In this document: piece after piece, positions 18,018-29,568 of the stretch
Layout of the letters: every line of letters begins with the position of its first letter
How positions within the stretch are numbered: the first letter of the stretch is position 1
Source: Intestinirhabdus alba
GTDB taxonomy: Bacteria; Pseudomonadota; Gammaproteobacteria; Enterobacterales; Enterobacteriaceae
Reading direction: 5' to 3'
Length of the DNA stretch: 64,000 nt
Assembly: GCF_009711095.1 (NCBI RefSeq)
Contig: NZ_WMJZ01000025.1
Location: 1-64,000 of the forward strand
The notes under the pieces: model-generated
The model's database searches: none
The model's input: the letters and a program-made list of their open reading frames with translations, nothing else
What the model was told of the DNA's origin: nothing
Program-made: the position numbers and the translations under genes

Positions 18018-18839
18018 ATGGCTATCTCACTCCAGCGTTTCTGCATTAATCGTAAAATCGCGCCATCGCTCAGTATTGAGTCCTTCTTTCGCCTGGTCAG
18101 CGAGCTGGGGCTTAACAAAATTGAGCTACGCAATGACATGCCCGGCGGTAAAGTCACCGATGGCCTGAGCCATCAGCAGGTGCGGGAGCTGGCCGGGCGC
18201 TATCAGATTGACATTCTGACCATCAACGCCGTTTATCCCTTTAACCGCCGCACCCGGCAGGTGCGCGACCTGACGGAATCCCTGCTGGAAGAGGCCAGGG
18301 CCATCGGCGCACGGGCGCTGGTGCTGTGCCCGCTGAACGACGGCAGCGAGATTGCCCCGGAAGAGACGCAAAGCGCGCTGCAGGAGCTGGCACCGCTGTT
18401 CGCCCGCTATGGCGTTCAGGGGCTGGTGGAGCCGCTGGGCTTTCCGCAAAGCTCGCTGCGCTCGGCGGACGAGGCGATGACGCTGATCCGCCAGGCGCAC
18501 GCGCCCTTTAAGCTGCTGATCGATACGTTCCACCATCATCTTTACCCGCAGGCCGACGAGGCGTTAAGCCGGGTCGACGTTAATGATATTGGCCTGGTGC
18601 ATCTTTCCGGCGTGGACGATCCCCGCCCCAGGGAGCAACTGACCGACAATGAGCGCATCATGCTGACCGCCGACGACCGGCTGCGCACCGGCGAACAGGT
18701 AGCCCGGCTGGAAGCCCGAGGCTATCAGGGGGTGTACGCCTTCGAGCCGTTCGCACCGCAGCTGGCGTCGTGGAGCGAAGCGCAGATCCGCCGCGAAATC
18801 AGCCAGAGCATCGCGTTGATTCAGCAGGGCTGCGCCTGA
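18018..18839 (+). CDS. iolI: IolI-like inosose isomerase, TIM-barrel protein
   Basis: A 273-residue xylose isomerase-like TIM-barrel protein. It resembles Bacillus IolI, which isomerises 2-keto-myo-inositol to 1-keto-D-chiro-inositol and so lets chiro-inositol enter the pathway. Metal-site residues are suggested by the Glu in LVEPLGFPQSSL, DTFHHHLYP, LVHLSGVDDPRP and YAFEPFAPQL. It is a single gene, divergent from iolA and preceded by GTCAGGAGCATC as ribosome-binding site. It is the outermost iol gene before conserved yjgR. The family is clear; the exact substrate is less certain than for the other iol enzymes. Confidence 0.8.
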   Translation: MAISLQRFCINRKIAPSLSIESFFRLVSELGLNKIELRNDMPGGKVTDGLSHQQVRELAGRYQIDILTINAVYPFNRRTRQVRDLTESLLEEARAIGARALVLCPLNDGSEIAPEETQSALQELAPLFARYGVQGLVEPLGFPQSSLRSADEAMTLIRQAHAPFKLLIDTFHHHLYPQADEALSRVDVNDIGLVHLSGVDDPRPREQLTDNERIMLTADDRLRTGEQVARLEARGYQGVYAFEPFAPQLASWSEAQIRREISQSIALIQQGCA

Positions 18840-18924
18840 GCTCAGGCGCTTCGGCTGATGTTTTTTTCCGCTTTTTCGCTCCGGCTTGCTTATAATCGAC
18901 GCAGGATAAATGGAGGAATCAAAC

Positions 18925-20421
18925 ATGAGCTCACCCCTGCTGATTGCACGCACGCCGGACAAGCCGCTGCATCTGTTACCGGCCATGGCCAACCGCCACG
19001 GCCTTATTACCGGCGCAACCGGGACCGGGAAAACCGTCACCCTGCAAAAGCTGGCCGAATCCTTCTCTGAAATCGGCGTGCCGGTGTTTATGGCAGACGT
19101 TAAAGGCGACCTGACCGGCGTGGCACAGGAGGGGCAGGCATCCGAAAAGCTGCTCGCGCGGCTGAACGCCATCGGTGCCGGCGACTGGCAGCCCCACGAC
19201 AATCCGGTGGTGCTGTGGGATATCTTTGGCGAAAAGGGCCATCCGCTGCGGGCGACGGTCTCCGATCTCGGGCCGCTGCTGCTGGCGCGCCTGCTTAACC
19301 TCAACGAGGTGCAGTCAGGCGTGCTGGACATTATCTTTCGCATCGCCGACGACCAGGGGCTGCTGCTGCTCGACTTTAAGGATCTGCGGGCCATTACCCG
19401 CTACATCGGCGATAACGCGAAATCCTTCCGCAACCAGTACGGCAATATCAGCAGCGCGTCGGTGGGGGCCATTCAGCGCGGGCTGCTGTCGCTGGAGCAG
19501 CAGGGCGCAACGCACTTCTTCGGCGAGCCGATGCTGGATATCAAGGACTGGATGCGCACCGACGCCAGCGGCAGGGGTGTCATTAACATCCTCAGCGCGG
19601 AAAAGCTTTATCAGATGCCGAAGCTCTACGCCGCCACCCTGCTGTGGATGCTCTCCGAGCTTTATGAACAGTTGCCGGAAGCGGGCGATCCGGAGAAACC
19701 AAAGCTGGTCTTCTTCTTCGATGAGGCGCATCTGCTGTTCAACGACGCGCCGCCGGTCCTGCTCGATAAAATTGAGCAGGTCGTTCGCCTGATCCGCTCA
19801 AAGGGGGTCGGCGTCTGGTTCGTCTCGCAGAATCCGTCCGACGTGCCGGACAGCGTGCTCGGCCAGCTGGGCAACCGCGTACAGCACGCCCTGCGCGCCT
19901 TTACCCCGAAGGATCAGAAGGCGGTAAGAGCGGCGGCGCAGACCATGCGCGCCAATCCGGCCTTCGATACGGAAAAAGCGATCCAGGCGCTGGGCACCGG
20001 CGAGGCGCTGATCTCCTTTCTTGATGCCAAAGGCAGCCCGTCGATGGTCGAGCAGGCGATGGTGATCGCCCCGTGCTCGCGGATGGGGCCGGTAACCGAT
20101 GACGAGCGCAACGGGCTGATTAATCATTCGTCCCTGTACGGCAAATACGAGGACGAGATAGATCGCGAATCGGCCTTTGAAATGCTGCAGAAGTCCGTCC
20201 AGGCCAGCGCCGAACGGCAGAATACGCCGCCGGTGAAGCCCGAAGCGGCCGACGACGGCCTCTTCGGCGGGCTGAAGGAGATCCTGTTCGGCAGCACCGG
20301 CCCGCGCGGCGGCAGGCGCGACGGCGTCGTGCAGAGCGCCGCCAAAAGCGCGGCGCGTCAGGTGACCCGGCAGATAATTCGCGGCGTGCTGGGCAGCCTG
20401 CTGGGCGGCAGAAAGCGCTGA
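18925..20421 (+). CDS. yjgR: YjgR, HerA/FtsK-like P-loop ATPase (DUF853)
   Basis: A 498-residue protein nearly identical along its length to E. coli YjgR. It has a Walker A motif in [13 protein letters not shown] near residue 33, a Walker B-like [14 protein letters not shown], and an [19 protein letters not shown] sensor segment, features of the HerA/FtsK branch of P-loop ATPases. The C-terminus is basic and glycine-rich (LLGGRKR). The cellular role is not established. I start at ATG 18925 ([10 protein letters not shown]), behind TGGAGGAATCAAAC, matching the E. coli start. It marks the return to conserved backbone after the iol block and converges with lptG. Confidence 0.93.
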   Translation: MSSPLLIARTPDKPLHLLPAMANRHGLITGATGTGKTVTLQKLAESFSEIGVPVFMADVKGDLTGVAQEGQASEKLLARLNAIGAGDWQPHDNPVVLWDIFGEKGHPLRATVSDLGPLLLARLLNLNEVQSGVLDIIFRIADDQGLLLLDFKDLRAITRYIGDNAKSFRNQYGNISSASVGAIQRGLLSLEQQGATHFFGEPMLDIKDWMRTDASGRGVINILSAEKLYQMPKLYAATLLWMLSELYEQLPEAGDPEKPKLVFFFDEAHLLFNDAPPVLLDKIEQVVRLIRSKGVGVWFVSQNPSDVPDSVLGQLGNRVQHALRAFTPKDQKAVRAAAQTMRANPAFDTEKAIQALGTGEALISFLDAKGSPSMVEQAMVIAPCSRMGPVTDDERNGLINHSSLYGKYEDEIDRESAFEMLQKSVQASAERQNTPPVKPEAADDGLFGGLKEILFGSTGPRGGRRDGVVQSAAKSAARQVTRQIIRGVLGSLLGGRKR

Positions 20422-20445
20422 TTTCCCACCGGCGGCGCAGGGCCT

Positions 20446-20628
20446 CTAGCTCCCCGTCGGAAAGCGCAGCCGGATAATCGCCCCCTCCGTTGGCACAGTC
20501 TCCAGCCCATCAACGTCCAGCTTCATCTGCTCCGGCAGGGCGAAGCTGTCGGCGGCGGTGCGGTTCACCCGCCACGGCGTCAGGTAGCTGACCCGCATAT
20601 CGCCGCTGGCGCTGGCAACAAACTGGTT
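20446..20628 (-). pseudogene. C-terminal gene remnant between yjgR and lptG
   Basis: On the minus strand an open frame of about 60 codons ends at 20446. Its translation, including GDMRVSYLTPWRVNRTAADS and LDGLETVPTEG-like text ending RLRFPTGS, looks like a genuine globular C-terminus with normal codon use. There is no upstream coding part: an in-frame TAA lies at 20629-20631, where AT-rich non-coding DNA begins. It therefore looks like the tail of a deleted gene. I cannot name the family. A short real gene starting at the internal Met is possible but unlikely. Confidence 0.5.
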
Positions 20629-20667
20629 TTAACAGATATTAAAAACAGAAAGGGTTCCGGCGAGGAT

Positions 20668-20695
20668 AAAAAAGGCAGCCTGCACGGCTGCCTTT
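20668..20695 (-). terminator. Rho-independent terminator of lptFG
   Basis: On the minus strand GGCAGCC and GGCTGCC pair around a 5-base loop and are followed by six T residues (A run at 20668-20673), just after the lptG stop codon. Confidence 0.85.
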
Positions 20696-20703
20696 CAGGA
20701 GGG

Positions 20704-21789
20704 CTAGCTGCGCCTCATCATCAGCCAGAGGCTGATCAGCAAAAACAGCGCGCTTGGCAGCAGCGCGCCGATTATCGGCGGGATGCCGTAGGAGAGCGTC
20801 GTCAGCTTGCCAAAGATTTGATCGAGCATGTAGAAGACAAAGCCGCAGCTGATGCCCGCCACCACGCGCACGCCCATCGGTACGCTGCGCAGCGGTCCAA
20901 AGATAAACGACAGCGCCATCAGCATCATCACCGCCACGGAGAGCGGCTGGAAGATTTTGCTCCACATGTTGAGCTGATAGCGTCCGGGGTCCTGGCCGCT
21001 CAGTTTCAGATATTTTACATAGTTGTGCAGGCCGCTGATAGAGAGCGCATCCGGGTCCAGCGCCACCACGCCCAGCTTATCCGGGGTGAGGTTGGTCTTC
21101 CAGGTGCCGCTGACCCGCTGCGAGCCGGCAATCTGCTGCGGATCCTGCAGGTCAGACTCATCCACCTGCGACAGACGCCACACCTTGTTATCCGTGTCAA
21201 ACTGCGCCGAGGCGGCGTAGCGCACCGACTGCAGGCGGCGCTGGTCGTTAAAGGTGTAGATACTGATGCCCCCTAACTCTCTGTCGCCCTTCACCCGCTC
21301 AATATAGACAAAGCTGTTGCCATCCTTCGCCCACAGCCCCTGCTGGGTAGAGAGCAGCGAGCCGCCGTACATCTGCTGGGCACGATAGTTGCGCGCCATC
21401 TGCTCGCCCTGCGGAGCGACCCATTCGCCGATGGCCATGGTCAGCAGCACCAGCGGAATGGCGGTTTTCATCACCGACAGCGCCACCTGCATCCGGGTGA
21501 ACCCCGAAGCCTGCATCACCACCAGCTCGCTGCGCTGGGCCAGCATTCCTAAGCCCAGCAGCGCGCCAAGCAGCGCCGCCATCGGGAAGAAGGTTTGCAC
21601 ATCTTTCGGCACGCTGAGCAGCGTGTACAGCCCCGCGCTCATCGCGTCATAGCTTCCCCTGCCGGCCCTTTTCAGTTCGTCAACGAACTTAATAATGCCG
21701 GAGAGCGACACCAGCATGAACAGCGTCATCATGATGGTGGTAAAAATGGTTTTACCGATATAGCGGTCAAGGACTCCGAATGGCTGCAT
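20704..21789 (-). CDS. lptG: LPS export ABC transporter permease LptG
   Basis: A 361-residue inner-membrane permease of the LptF/LptG (YjgP/YjgQ) family. It has paired hydrophobic segments at the N-terminus (about 12-32, 60-85, 100-120) and the C-terminus (about 280-355), around a large periplasmic beta-jellyroll-like domain. With LptF and the LptB ATPase it extracts lipopolysaccharide from the inner membrane and feeds it to LptC. The start codon shares one base with the lptF stop codon, so the pair is translationally coupled as in E. coli. A terminator follows directly. Confidence 0.95.
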   Translation of the reverse strand: MQPFGVLDRYIGKTIFTTIMMTLFMLVSLSGIIKFVDELKRAGRGSYDAMSAGLYTLLSVPKDVQTFFPMAALLGALLGLGMLAQRSELVVMQASGFTRMQVALSVMKTAIPLVLLTMAIGEWVAPQGEQMARNYRAQQMYGGSLLSTQQGLWAKDGNSFVYIERVKGDRELGGISIYTFNDQRRLQSVRYAASAQFDTDNKVWRLSQVDESDLQDPQQIAGSQRVSGTWKTNLTPDKLGVVALDPDALSISGLHNYVKYLKLSGQDPGRYQLNMWSKIFQPLSVAVMMLMALSFIFGPLRSVPMGVRVVAGISCGFVFYMLDQIFGKLTTLSYGIPPIIGALLPSALFLLISLWLMMRRS

Positions 21790-22889
21790 TATGCCGCTCC
21801 TTTACGCATAAAACGGGCGCGCAGGCGGCGAACCGGCACCGTATCCCACAGGTTCAGACCCAGCGCCAGCGCCAGATAAAGCAGGTTAACCACCCACATC
21901 CAGAGGGCCGGATCCAGCTTGCCTTTGCCGCCGTTAGATTTGAGGGAGGTCTGGATCAGGAAGAACACCAGGTAGAGCAGCATCGCCGGCAGCATCGACA
22001 GCACGCGCCCCTGCCGCGGATTGACCACGCTCAACGGCACCACCATCAGCGCCATCATAAAGACGGTAAATATCAGCGTGATCCGCCAGTGCAGCTCCGC
22101 GCGGGCGCGATCGCCGTCGGCGGCCCACAGGGTGCGCATATCCATCTGATCGGTATCGTTGGGATCGAGCGCCACCGCCTGGTGGCCGATAATGGCCTGA
22201 TAGTTAAGGAAGTCGGTAATACGGAAATCGCGCAGCAGGGCGGTGCCCTCAAAGCGGGTGCCTTTGTTCAGCGTCACCACCTGGGTGCCGTCCCGTAGCT
22301 GAGTTAAATGTCCGGAATCAGCCACCACGACGGAGGGGCGGGCGTTGCCCTTCGGGCGGATCTGCGCAAGGAACACGTCGTGGAAGCGGCTGCCGTCAAC
22401 GCTTTCAATAAACAGCACCGAGCCGCCGTCTGTGGCCTGCTGGAACTGCCCCTGCGCCAGCGCCGCCATGCCGGGATTGGCCTTCGCCTCCGCCAGCACC
22501 TCGTCCTGATGCCGGGAGGACCACGGCCCGGCCCACATGACGTTGGCCGCAGCGATAAGGCCGGTAAACAGCGCCAGGATCATCGCCGCCTTCACCAGCA
22601 CGCCCTTGCTAAGGCCGCAGGCGTGCATCACCGTAATTTCGCTTTCGGTATACAGTTTACCCAGCGTCATCAGCAGCCCGAGGAACAGGCTTAACGGCAG
22701 GATCAGCTGCGCCATCTCAGGTACGCCCAGTCCCAGCAGCGAGAATACCAGATTCGACGGAATATCGCCGTCAACCGCCGCCCCGAGTATCCTCACTAGC
22801 TTTTGACAAAAAAAGATCAAAAGCAGGATGAAGAGTATCGCCAGCTGGCTTTTGAGCGTCTCCCGCACCAGATATCTTATGATTATCAC
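21789..22889 (-). CDS. lptF: LPS export ABC transporter permease LptF
   Basis: A 366-residue partner of LptG with the same layout: an N-terminal membrane bundle (MIIIRYLVRETLKSQLAILF onward), a periplasmic domain from about residue 125 to 265, and C-terminal membrane segments (LIFTVFMMALMVVPLSVVNP onward). It is essential in E. coli for lipopolysaccharide transport. It is divergent from pepA across a 391-base gap, as in E. coli, and is first in the lptFG operon. Length and ends match the family. Confidence 0.95.
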   Translation of the reverse strand: MIIIRYLVRETLKSQLAILFILLLIFFCQKLVRILGAAVDGDIPSNLVFSLLGLGVPEMAQLILPLSLFLGLLMTLGKLYTESEITVMHACGLSKGVLVKAAMILALFTGLIAAANVMWAGPWSSRHQDEVLAEAKANPGMAALAQGQFQQATDGGSVLFIESVDGSRFHDVFLAQIRPKGNARPSVVVADSGHLTQLRDGTQVVTLNKGTRFEGTALLRDFRITDFLNYQAIIGHQAVALDPNDTDQMDMRTLWAADGDRARAELHWRITLIFTVFMMALMVVPLSVVNPRQGRVLSMLPAMLLYLVFFLIQTSLKSNGGKGKLDPALWMWVVNLLYLALALGLNLWDTVPVRRLRARFMRKGAA

Positions 22890-23109
22890 TTTAAATAGGC
22901 CCGTAAAAACTCGTTTTTTGCAGGAATTTAGCTTGTTTCATGGCTTAAACGTCATTTATTCTCTTGAGTCGTCGAAATCGTCGCTAAGTTTATTATACTC
23001 AGCGGATCCGCCAGTCAGAATCCGTTCTGAGGTATCAGCGTCGTAATAACGTTAAGATTAACACGAAGTCACCGCAACAGCGGCTATGAGTTACGAAAGC
23101 TTGCAATTC

Positions 23110-23236
23110 TATACTGTATAGATTTCGAGTTGTAGCAGGACGGCAAAACTGTAAAACCCCGGCGCTTACGTCCGGTAAGCAGTTGAGGCGGCCAGGCGCA
23201 GCCAGCGCCTCTGCAACTGGAAAGACAACGAGTATA
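23110..23236. repeat. 127-bp ERIC-like element upstream of pepA
   Basis: The ends match those of the ERIC at 24857-24983: TATAC...GATTTCGAGTTG at the left and CAACT.GAAAGACAACGAGTATA at the right, and the length is again exactly 127 bp. The inner part differs from the usual ERIC core and forms its own hairpin (GCTTACGTCCGGTAAGC). It lies in the 391-base lptF-pepA gap, about 45 bases before the pepA start, so it is probably transcribed in the pepA leader. It is a diverged relative, not a standard copy. Confidence 0.6.
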
Positions 23237-23277
23237 GCTATAGCCCCCGCTGTTGTCTTTAAGATTCAGGAGCATAG

Positions 23278-24792
<1,515 letters not shown>

Positions 24793-24856
24793 GTTTGTTT
24801 ACCGAATGGCGACCAAAACGCCGGGTCTGGCCTGCAAGCTCGGGCAATAAGAATTC

Positions 24857-24983
24857 TATACCCTATGGATTTCGAGTTGCATCGCGGCGGCAACTGAGCA
24901 AATCCCCAGGAGCATAGTTTACTATGTGACTGGGGTGCGCGAAGGCAGCCAACAAAGAGGCAACTTGAAAGACGACGGGTATA
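24857..24983. repeat. ERIC element (127 bp) between pepA and holC
   Basis: A classical enterobacterial repetitive intergenic consensus sequence. It has TATACCC / GGGTATA ends, the arms GATTTCGAGTTGC and GCAACTTGAAAG, and the central palindrome AATCCCCAGGAGCATAG ... CTATGTGACTGGGGTG. The length is exactly 127 bp. Its right end stops three bases before the holC ATG, so the holC leader and translation start region are formed by the repeat. Confidence 0.95.
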
Positions 24984-24986
24984 GAT

Positions 24987-25445
24987 ATGAAAAATGCGAC
25001 CTTTTATCTTCTGGACAACGACACCGCCGTCGACGGCCTTAGCGCCGTCGAGCAGTTAGTGTGTGAGATTGCCGCAGAACGTTGGCGCAGCGGCAAGCGC
25101 GTGCTGATCGCCTGCGAAGACGAAAAGCAGGCGGTGCGCCTGGACGAGGCGCTGTGGGCCAGGCCGGCGGAGCGCTTTGTCCCGCACAACCTGGCGGGCG
25201 AAGGCCCGCGCGGCGGCGCGCCGGTGGAAATCGCCTGGCCGCAGAAACGCAACAGCAGCCCGCGGGATATTCTTATCAGCCTGCGGGTAGGCTTTGCAGA
25301 TTTTGCCACCGCTTTCACAGAAGTGATAGACTTCGTCCCTTACGAAGAATCTCTGAAACAATCGGCGCGCGAACGCTATAAGGCCTACCGCGTGGCCGGT
25401 TTTAACCTGAATACGGCAACCTGGAATAATGGAAAAGACATATAA
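24987..25445 (+). CDS. holC: DNA polymerase III chi subunit
   Basis: A 152-residue protein matching E. coli HolC (147 residues) along its length: [61 protein letters not shown] and [20 protein letters not shown] are conserved. Chi binds single-strand binding protein and, with psi, the clamp loader. The C-terminus is a few residues longer than in E. coli and overlaps the valS start by 17 bases. The start is immediately behind an ERIC, and no strong Shine-Dalgarno sequence is visible; GACGGG is the best match. Confidence 0.95.
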   Translation: MKNATFYLLDNDTAVDGLSAVEQLVCEIAAERWRSGKRVLIACEDEKQAVRLDEALWARPAERFVPHNLAGEGPRGGAPVEIAWPQKRNSSPRDILISLRVGFADFATAFTEVIDFVPYEESLKQSARERYKAYRVAGFNLNTATWNNGKDI

Positions 25446-28284
25446 CCCGCAAGATATCGAACAGCCGCTTTACGAGCACTGGGAAAAGCAGGGCTATTTC
25501 AAACCCAACGGTGATGAAAGCAAAGAGTCCTTCTGCGTCATGATCCCGCCGCCGAACGTTACCGGCAGTTTGCATATGGGCCATGCTTTCCAGCAAACCA
25601 TCATGGATACCCTGATCCGCTATCAGCGTATGCAGGGGAAAAACACCCTGTGGCAGGTGGGCACCGACCACGCGGGTATCGCCACCCAGATGGTGGTTGA
25701 GCGCAAGATTGCCGCCGAAGAGGGAAAAACCCGCCACGACTATGGCCGGGACGCCTTTATTGACAAGATCTGGCAGTGGAAAGCGGAGTCCGGCGGCACC
25801 ATTACCCGCCAGATGCGCCGCCTCGGCAACTCCGTGGACTGGGAGCGCGAGCGCTTCACCATGGACGAAGGCCTTTCCAACGCCGTAAAAGAGGTGTTCG
25901 TTCGCCTGTATAAAGAAGATCTGATTTACCGCGGCAAGCGTCTGGTCAACTGGGATCCGAAGCTGCGCACCGCGATTTCCGATCTGGAAGTAGAAAACCG
26001 CGAGTCGAAAGGCTCCATGTGGCATATTCGCTATCCGCTGGCCGACGGTGCAAAAACCGCCGACGGTAAAGATTACCTGGTGGTCGCCACCACCCGTCCG
26101 GAAACCCTGCTGGGCGACACCGGCGTGGCCGTTAACCCCGCCGATCCGCGCTACAAAGATCTGATCGGCAAATTCGTGATGCTGCCGCTGGTCAACCGCC
26201 GTATTCCCATCGTCGGCGACGAGCACGCCGATATGGAAAAAGGCACCGGCTGCGTGAAGATCACCCCGGCCCACGACTTTAACGACTATGAGGTGGGTAA
26301 ACGTCATCAGCTGCCGATGATCAACATTCTGACCTTTGACGGCGATATCCGCGAAAGCGCGAAGGTCTACGACACCAGGGGCAATGAGTCTGACGTTTAC
26401 GCAAACGACATCCCGCCCGAATTCCAGAAACTGGAGCGTTTTGCCGCGCGTAAGGCGATGGTTGCCGCCGTGGAGGCCCTCGGCCTGCTGGAAGAGATTA
26501 AACCGCACGATCTGACGGTGCCGTACGGCGACCGCGGCGGGGTGGTGATCGAGCCGATGCTGACCGACCAGTGGTACGTGCGCGCCGACGTGCTGGCCAA
26601 ACCGGCGGTAGAAGCGGTAGAAAACGGCGACATTCAGTTCGTGCCGAAGCAGTACGAAAACATGTATTTCTCCTGGATGCGCGATATTCAGGACTGGTGT
26701 ATCTCCCGCCAGCTGTGGTGGGGGCACCGCATCCCGGCCTGGTACGACAACAACGGCAACGTCTACGTGGGCCGCAGCGAAGACGAGGTACGCAAGGAGA
26801 ACGGCCTCGGTGCCGACGTCGCCCTGCGCCAGGACGAGGATGTGCTGGATACCTGGTTCTCCTCCGCCCTGTGGACCTTCTCTACTCTCGGCTGGCCGGA
26901 AAACACCGACGCCCTGCGTCAGTTCCACCCGACCAGCGTGATGGTTTCCGGCTTCGACATCATCTTCTTCTGGATCGCCCGCATGATCATGATGACCATG
27001 CACTTTATCAAGGATGAAAACGGCAAGCCGCAGGTGCCGTTCCATACCGTCTACATGACCGGGCTTATCCGCGACGACGAAGGGCAGAAGATGTCCAAAT
27101 CCAAGGGTAACGTCATTGACCCGCTGGATATGGTGGACGGTATCTCCCTGCCGGAGCTGCTCGCCAAGCGCACCGGCAACATGATGCAGCCGCAGCTGGC
27201 GGAAAAAATCCGCAAGCGCACCGAGAAGCAGTTCCCGGACGGCATTGAGCCGCACGGCACCGACGCCCTGCGCTTCACCCTGGCGGCGCTGGCCTCCACC
27301 GGCCGCGACATTAACTGGGACATGAAGCGCCTGGAGGGCTACCGCAACTTCTGTAACAAGCTGTGGAACGCCAGCCGCTTTGTGCTGATGAATACCGAAG
27401 ATCGGGACTGCGGCTTCAGCGGCGGCGAAATGACCCTGTCGCTGGCGGACAGGTGGATCGTCGCGGAGTTCAACCAGACCGTCAAGGCCTACCGCGAGGC
27501 GCTGGACAGCTTCCGCTTTGATATCGCCGCCGGCATTCTGTATGAGTTCACCTGGAACCAGTTCTGCGACTGGTATCTGGAGCTGACCAAGCCGGTAATG
27601 AACGGCGGCTCTGAGTCTGAGCTGCGCGGCACTCGCCACACGCTGGTCACGGTGCTGGAAGGTCTGCTACGCCTGGCGCATCCGATTATTCCGTTCATCA
27701 CCGAAACCATCTGGCAGCGCGTGAAGGTGCTGTGTGGCATTACCGCCGACACCATTATGCTGCAGCCCTTCCCGGACTACGACGCGGCGCAGGTTGACGC
27801 CGCGGCGGTTTCCGACACCGAGTGGCTGAAGCAGGCGATCGTCGCGGTGCGCAACATCCGGGCGGAGATGAACATCGCGCCGGGCAAACCGCTGGCGCTG
27901 CTGCTGCGCGGCTGCCGCGAAGAGGCGACGCGGCGGGTGAACGATAACCACGGCTTCCTGCAGACCCTGGCGCGCCTGGAAAGCATCACCGTACTGCCGG
28001 CCGGAGATAAAGGCCCGGTCTCGGTGACGAAAATCATTGACGGTGCCGAACTGCTGATCCCGATGGCCGGTCTTATCGACAAAGAGGCCGAACTGGCGCG
28101 TCTGGCGAAGGAAGTGGCGAAAGTTGAAGCGGAGATTGGTCGCGTCGAGAGCAAGCTGGCGAACGAAGGCTTCGTGGCGCGCGCGCCGGAGGCGGTGATC
28201 GCCAAAGAGCGCGAAAAACTGGAAGGTTATGCGGAAGCGAAAGCGAAGCTGCTTGAGCAGCAGGCGGTCATCGCCGCGCTGTAG
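25429..28284 (+). CDS. valS: Valyl-tRNA synthetase
   Basis: A 951-residue class I aminoacyl-tRNA synthetase, the E. coli length, charging tRNA-Val. Signatures are the HIGH-type motif in [16 protein letters not shown] near residue 42, the KMSKS motif in [16 protein letters not shown] near residue 554, an editing domain ([18 protein letters not shown]) and a C-terminal coiled coil ([20 protein letters not shown]) that binds tRNA. It overlaps holC and is followed by a strong terminator. Confidence 0.97.
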   Translation: MEKTYNPQDIEQPLYEHWEKQGYFKPNGDESKESFCVMIPPPNVTGSLHMGHAFQQTIMDTLIRYQRMQGKNTLWQVGTDHAGIATQMVVERKIAAEEGKTRHDYGRDAFIDKIWQWKAESGGTITRQMRRLGNSVDWERERFTMDEGLSNAVKEVFVRLYKEDLIYRGKRLVNWDPKLRTAISDLEVENRESKGSMWHIRYPLADGAKTADGKDYLVVATTRPETLLGDTGVAVNPADPRYKDLIGKFVMLPLVNRRIPIVGDEHADMEKGTGCVKITPAHDFNDYEVGKRHQLPMINILTFDGDIRESAKVYDTRGNESDVYANDIPPEFQKLERFAARKAMVAAVEALGLLEEIKPHDLTVPYGDRGGVVIEPMLTDQWYVRADVLAKPAVEAVENGDIQFVPKQYENMYFSWMRDIQDWCISRQLWWGHRIPAWYDNNGNVYVGRSEDEVRKENGLGADVALRQDEDVLDTWFSSALWTFSTLGWPENTDALRQFHPTSVMVSGFDIIFFWIARMIMMTMHFIKDENGKPQVPFHTVYMTGLIRDDEGQKMSKSKGNVIDPLDMVDGISLPELLAKRTGNMMQPQLAEKIRKRTEKQFPDGIEPHGTDALRFTLAALASTGRDINWDMKRLEGYRNFCNKLWNASRFVLMNTEDRDCGFSGGEMTLSLADRWIVAEFNQTVKAYREALDSFRFDIAAGILYEFTWNQFCDWYLELTKPVMNGGSESELRGTRHTLVTVLEGLLRLAHPIIPFITETIWQRVKVLCGITADTIMLQPFPDYDAAQVDAAAVSDTEWLKQAIVAVRNIRAEMNIAPGKPLALLLRGCREEATRRVNDNHGFLQTLARLESITVLPAGDKGPVSVTKIIDGAELLIPMAGLIDKEAELARLAKEVAKVEAEIGRVESKLANEGFVARAPEAVIAKEREKLEGYAEAKAKLLEQQAVIAAL

Positions 28285-28330
28285 ACCTCAGGTCCGGAGG
28301 CGACGCCTGCGGAAATCCAGAGCAGATCGC

Positions 28331-28360
28331 AGGCCGGAGCGCGCTCCGGCCTGTTTTTTT
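28331..28360 (+). terminator. Rho-independent terminator of valS
   Basis: A perfect palindrome with arms AGGCCGGAGCG / CGCTCCGGCCT (28331-28352) is followed by G and eight T residues, 46 bases after the valS stop codon. It overlaps the yjgN stop codon by two bases. Confidence 0.9.
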
Positions 28361-29552
28361 ATATAAAAATCAGGCCAGGCATCACCCCACGGGAGAGGCG
28401 CGACAGCAGGCCGTTATCCACGACTTCGTCGCTGTCGGTCAGCTCCAGCGCGTCCAGATCGCCCACTACGCTGGTATTCTCCGCTACCCATCCGATAAGC
28501 CAGACCCGCAGCAGCGGCCAGGCCAGCCCGCAGGAGATCGCGGAAATAACAAGCAGGGCCCCCAGACGGTAAACCATACCGTGCCAGGTGAGGGTTGAGC
28601 GGAAGCGGATTTGCCCGTCGGCCAGCTGCAGGTTATTAAGGAAGTGGTTGCGAAACGCCACGGCCAGATAGCTTGACATCACCGCGACGCCAAAAATATA
28701 GACCAGTTGGATCAGCAGATACTTCCCGTAATAGCGCGTATAGATTAACATTTCCACCTGTTCCGACGAGAGACCTGCGTCAGACTCGCCGATAATGCTT
28801 TGACATAGCGAGAAGGTCATATAGCCCATTAGCGCGAAAAACGGAACAAGTATCCCTGCCCCGATCATCATCGTTTTAATGCAGTAGCGAAGGCTCACCT
28901 GCACCCTAAAACGGTGAATGCCAAAGCTGCCGCCTTCGCCGACAATCAGCATTAGCCGATGCCATGCCAGCCCGCTAATCACTATCAGGCCGATCAGCCA
29001 TGTCAGAGCAAGCGCCACAGCTAAGAAGATAACGTTGCCGCTCCCCTCTATAAGGAGCAGCGCCAGGGCAACCATCACCCCCCCGAACGCAACGACCAGC
29101 AGCCCCGGCAGCGCCAGTAAATTCCAGAAGGCGCGCAGCGCGCCGCAGCGAAAGCCGAAACGAACGCCGTTAAGGGAGGTCTGGATCGCCTGATACTGCA
29201 GGCTTTTCGTAAACAGCACCGGCACCGAGAGGAGCAGCGCGCCGAGAATAGCAAGGCCGATAACCGGATATTTTATCGTAGTAACAAGTCCGGTGATATA
29301 AATCACCATCAGCAAAAACCAGCTTAAGAAAATATCTCCTCCCGTTACCTTATAGCTAAACGACTGGCCGTTCAGGTACATATTAGAATAAATATAACGG
29401 CGGCACTTCATTAACGCCCAGGGAAAATAGACACCCAGGGTAATAATACAAAGTAATGTATTCACCAGACATATTAAAAAATAGCCTCCGCCGTCGCCTT
29501 TAAAGGTAAAGGTATGGGCCGGAGCTTCTCGTTCCATAATCGTTTCTTGCAT
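28359..29552 (-). CDS. yjgN: YjgN family inner-membrane protein (DUF898)
   Basis: A 397-residue polytopic membrane protein matching E. coli YjgN, including the family signatures FKGDGGGYFLICLVNTLLCI, ITLGVYFPWALMKCRRYIYSN and LADGQIRFRSTLTWHGMVYRL. About eight to ten hydrophobic segments are visible. Function is unknown in the family. It is convergent with valS. Two possible starts, the ATG at 29552 and the ATG (MEREA) five codons later, cannot be separated with confidence. Confidence 0.88.
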   Translation of the reverse strand: MQETIMEREAPAHTFTFKGDGGGYFLICLVNTLLCIITLGVYFPWALMKCRRYIYSNMYLNGQSFSYKVTGGDIFLSWFLLMVIYITGLVTTIKYPVIGLAILGALLLSVPVLFTKSLQYQAIQTSLNGVRFGFRCGALRAFWNLLALPGLLVVAFGGVMVALALLLIEGSGNVIFLAVALALTWLIGLIVISGLAWHRLMLIVGEGGSFGIHRFRVQVSLRYCIKTMMIGAGILVPFFALMGYMTFSLCQSIIGESDAGLSSEQVEMLIYTRYYGKYLLIQLVYIFGVAVMSSYLAVAFRNHFLNNLQLADGQIRFRSTLTWHGMVYRLGALLVISAISCGLAWPLLRVWLIGWVAENTSVVGDLDALELTDSDEVVDNGLLSRLSRGVMPGLIFI

Positions 29553-29568
29553 AAGATATCCCTGATTT

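Noticed and set aside
25402-27639. 745-codon open frame antisense to valS
   Set aside because: Shadow of the high-GC third-position pattern of valS; low-complexity His/Val/Gly-rich translation without domains. The same applies to the 599-codon frame antisense to nrdD.
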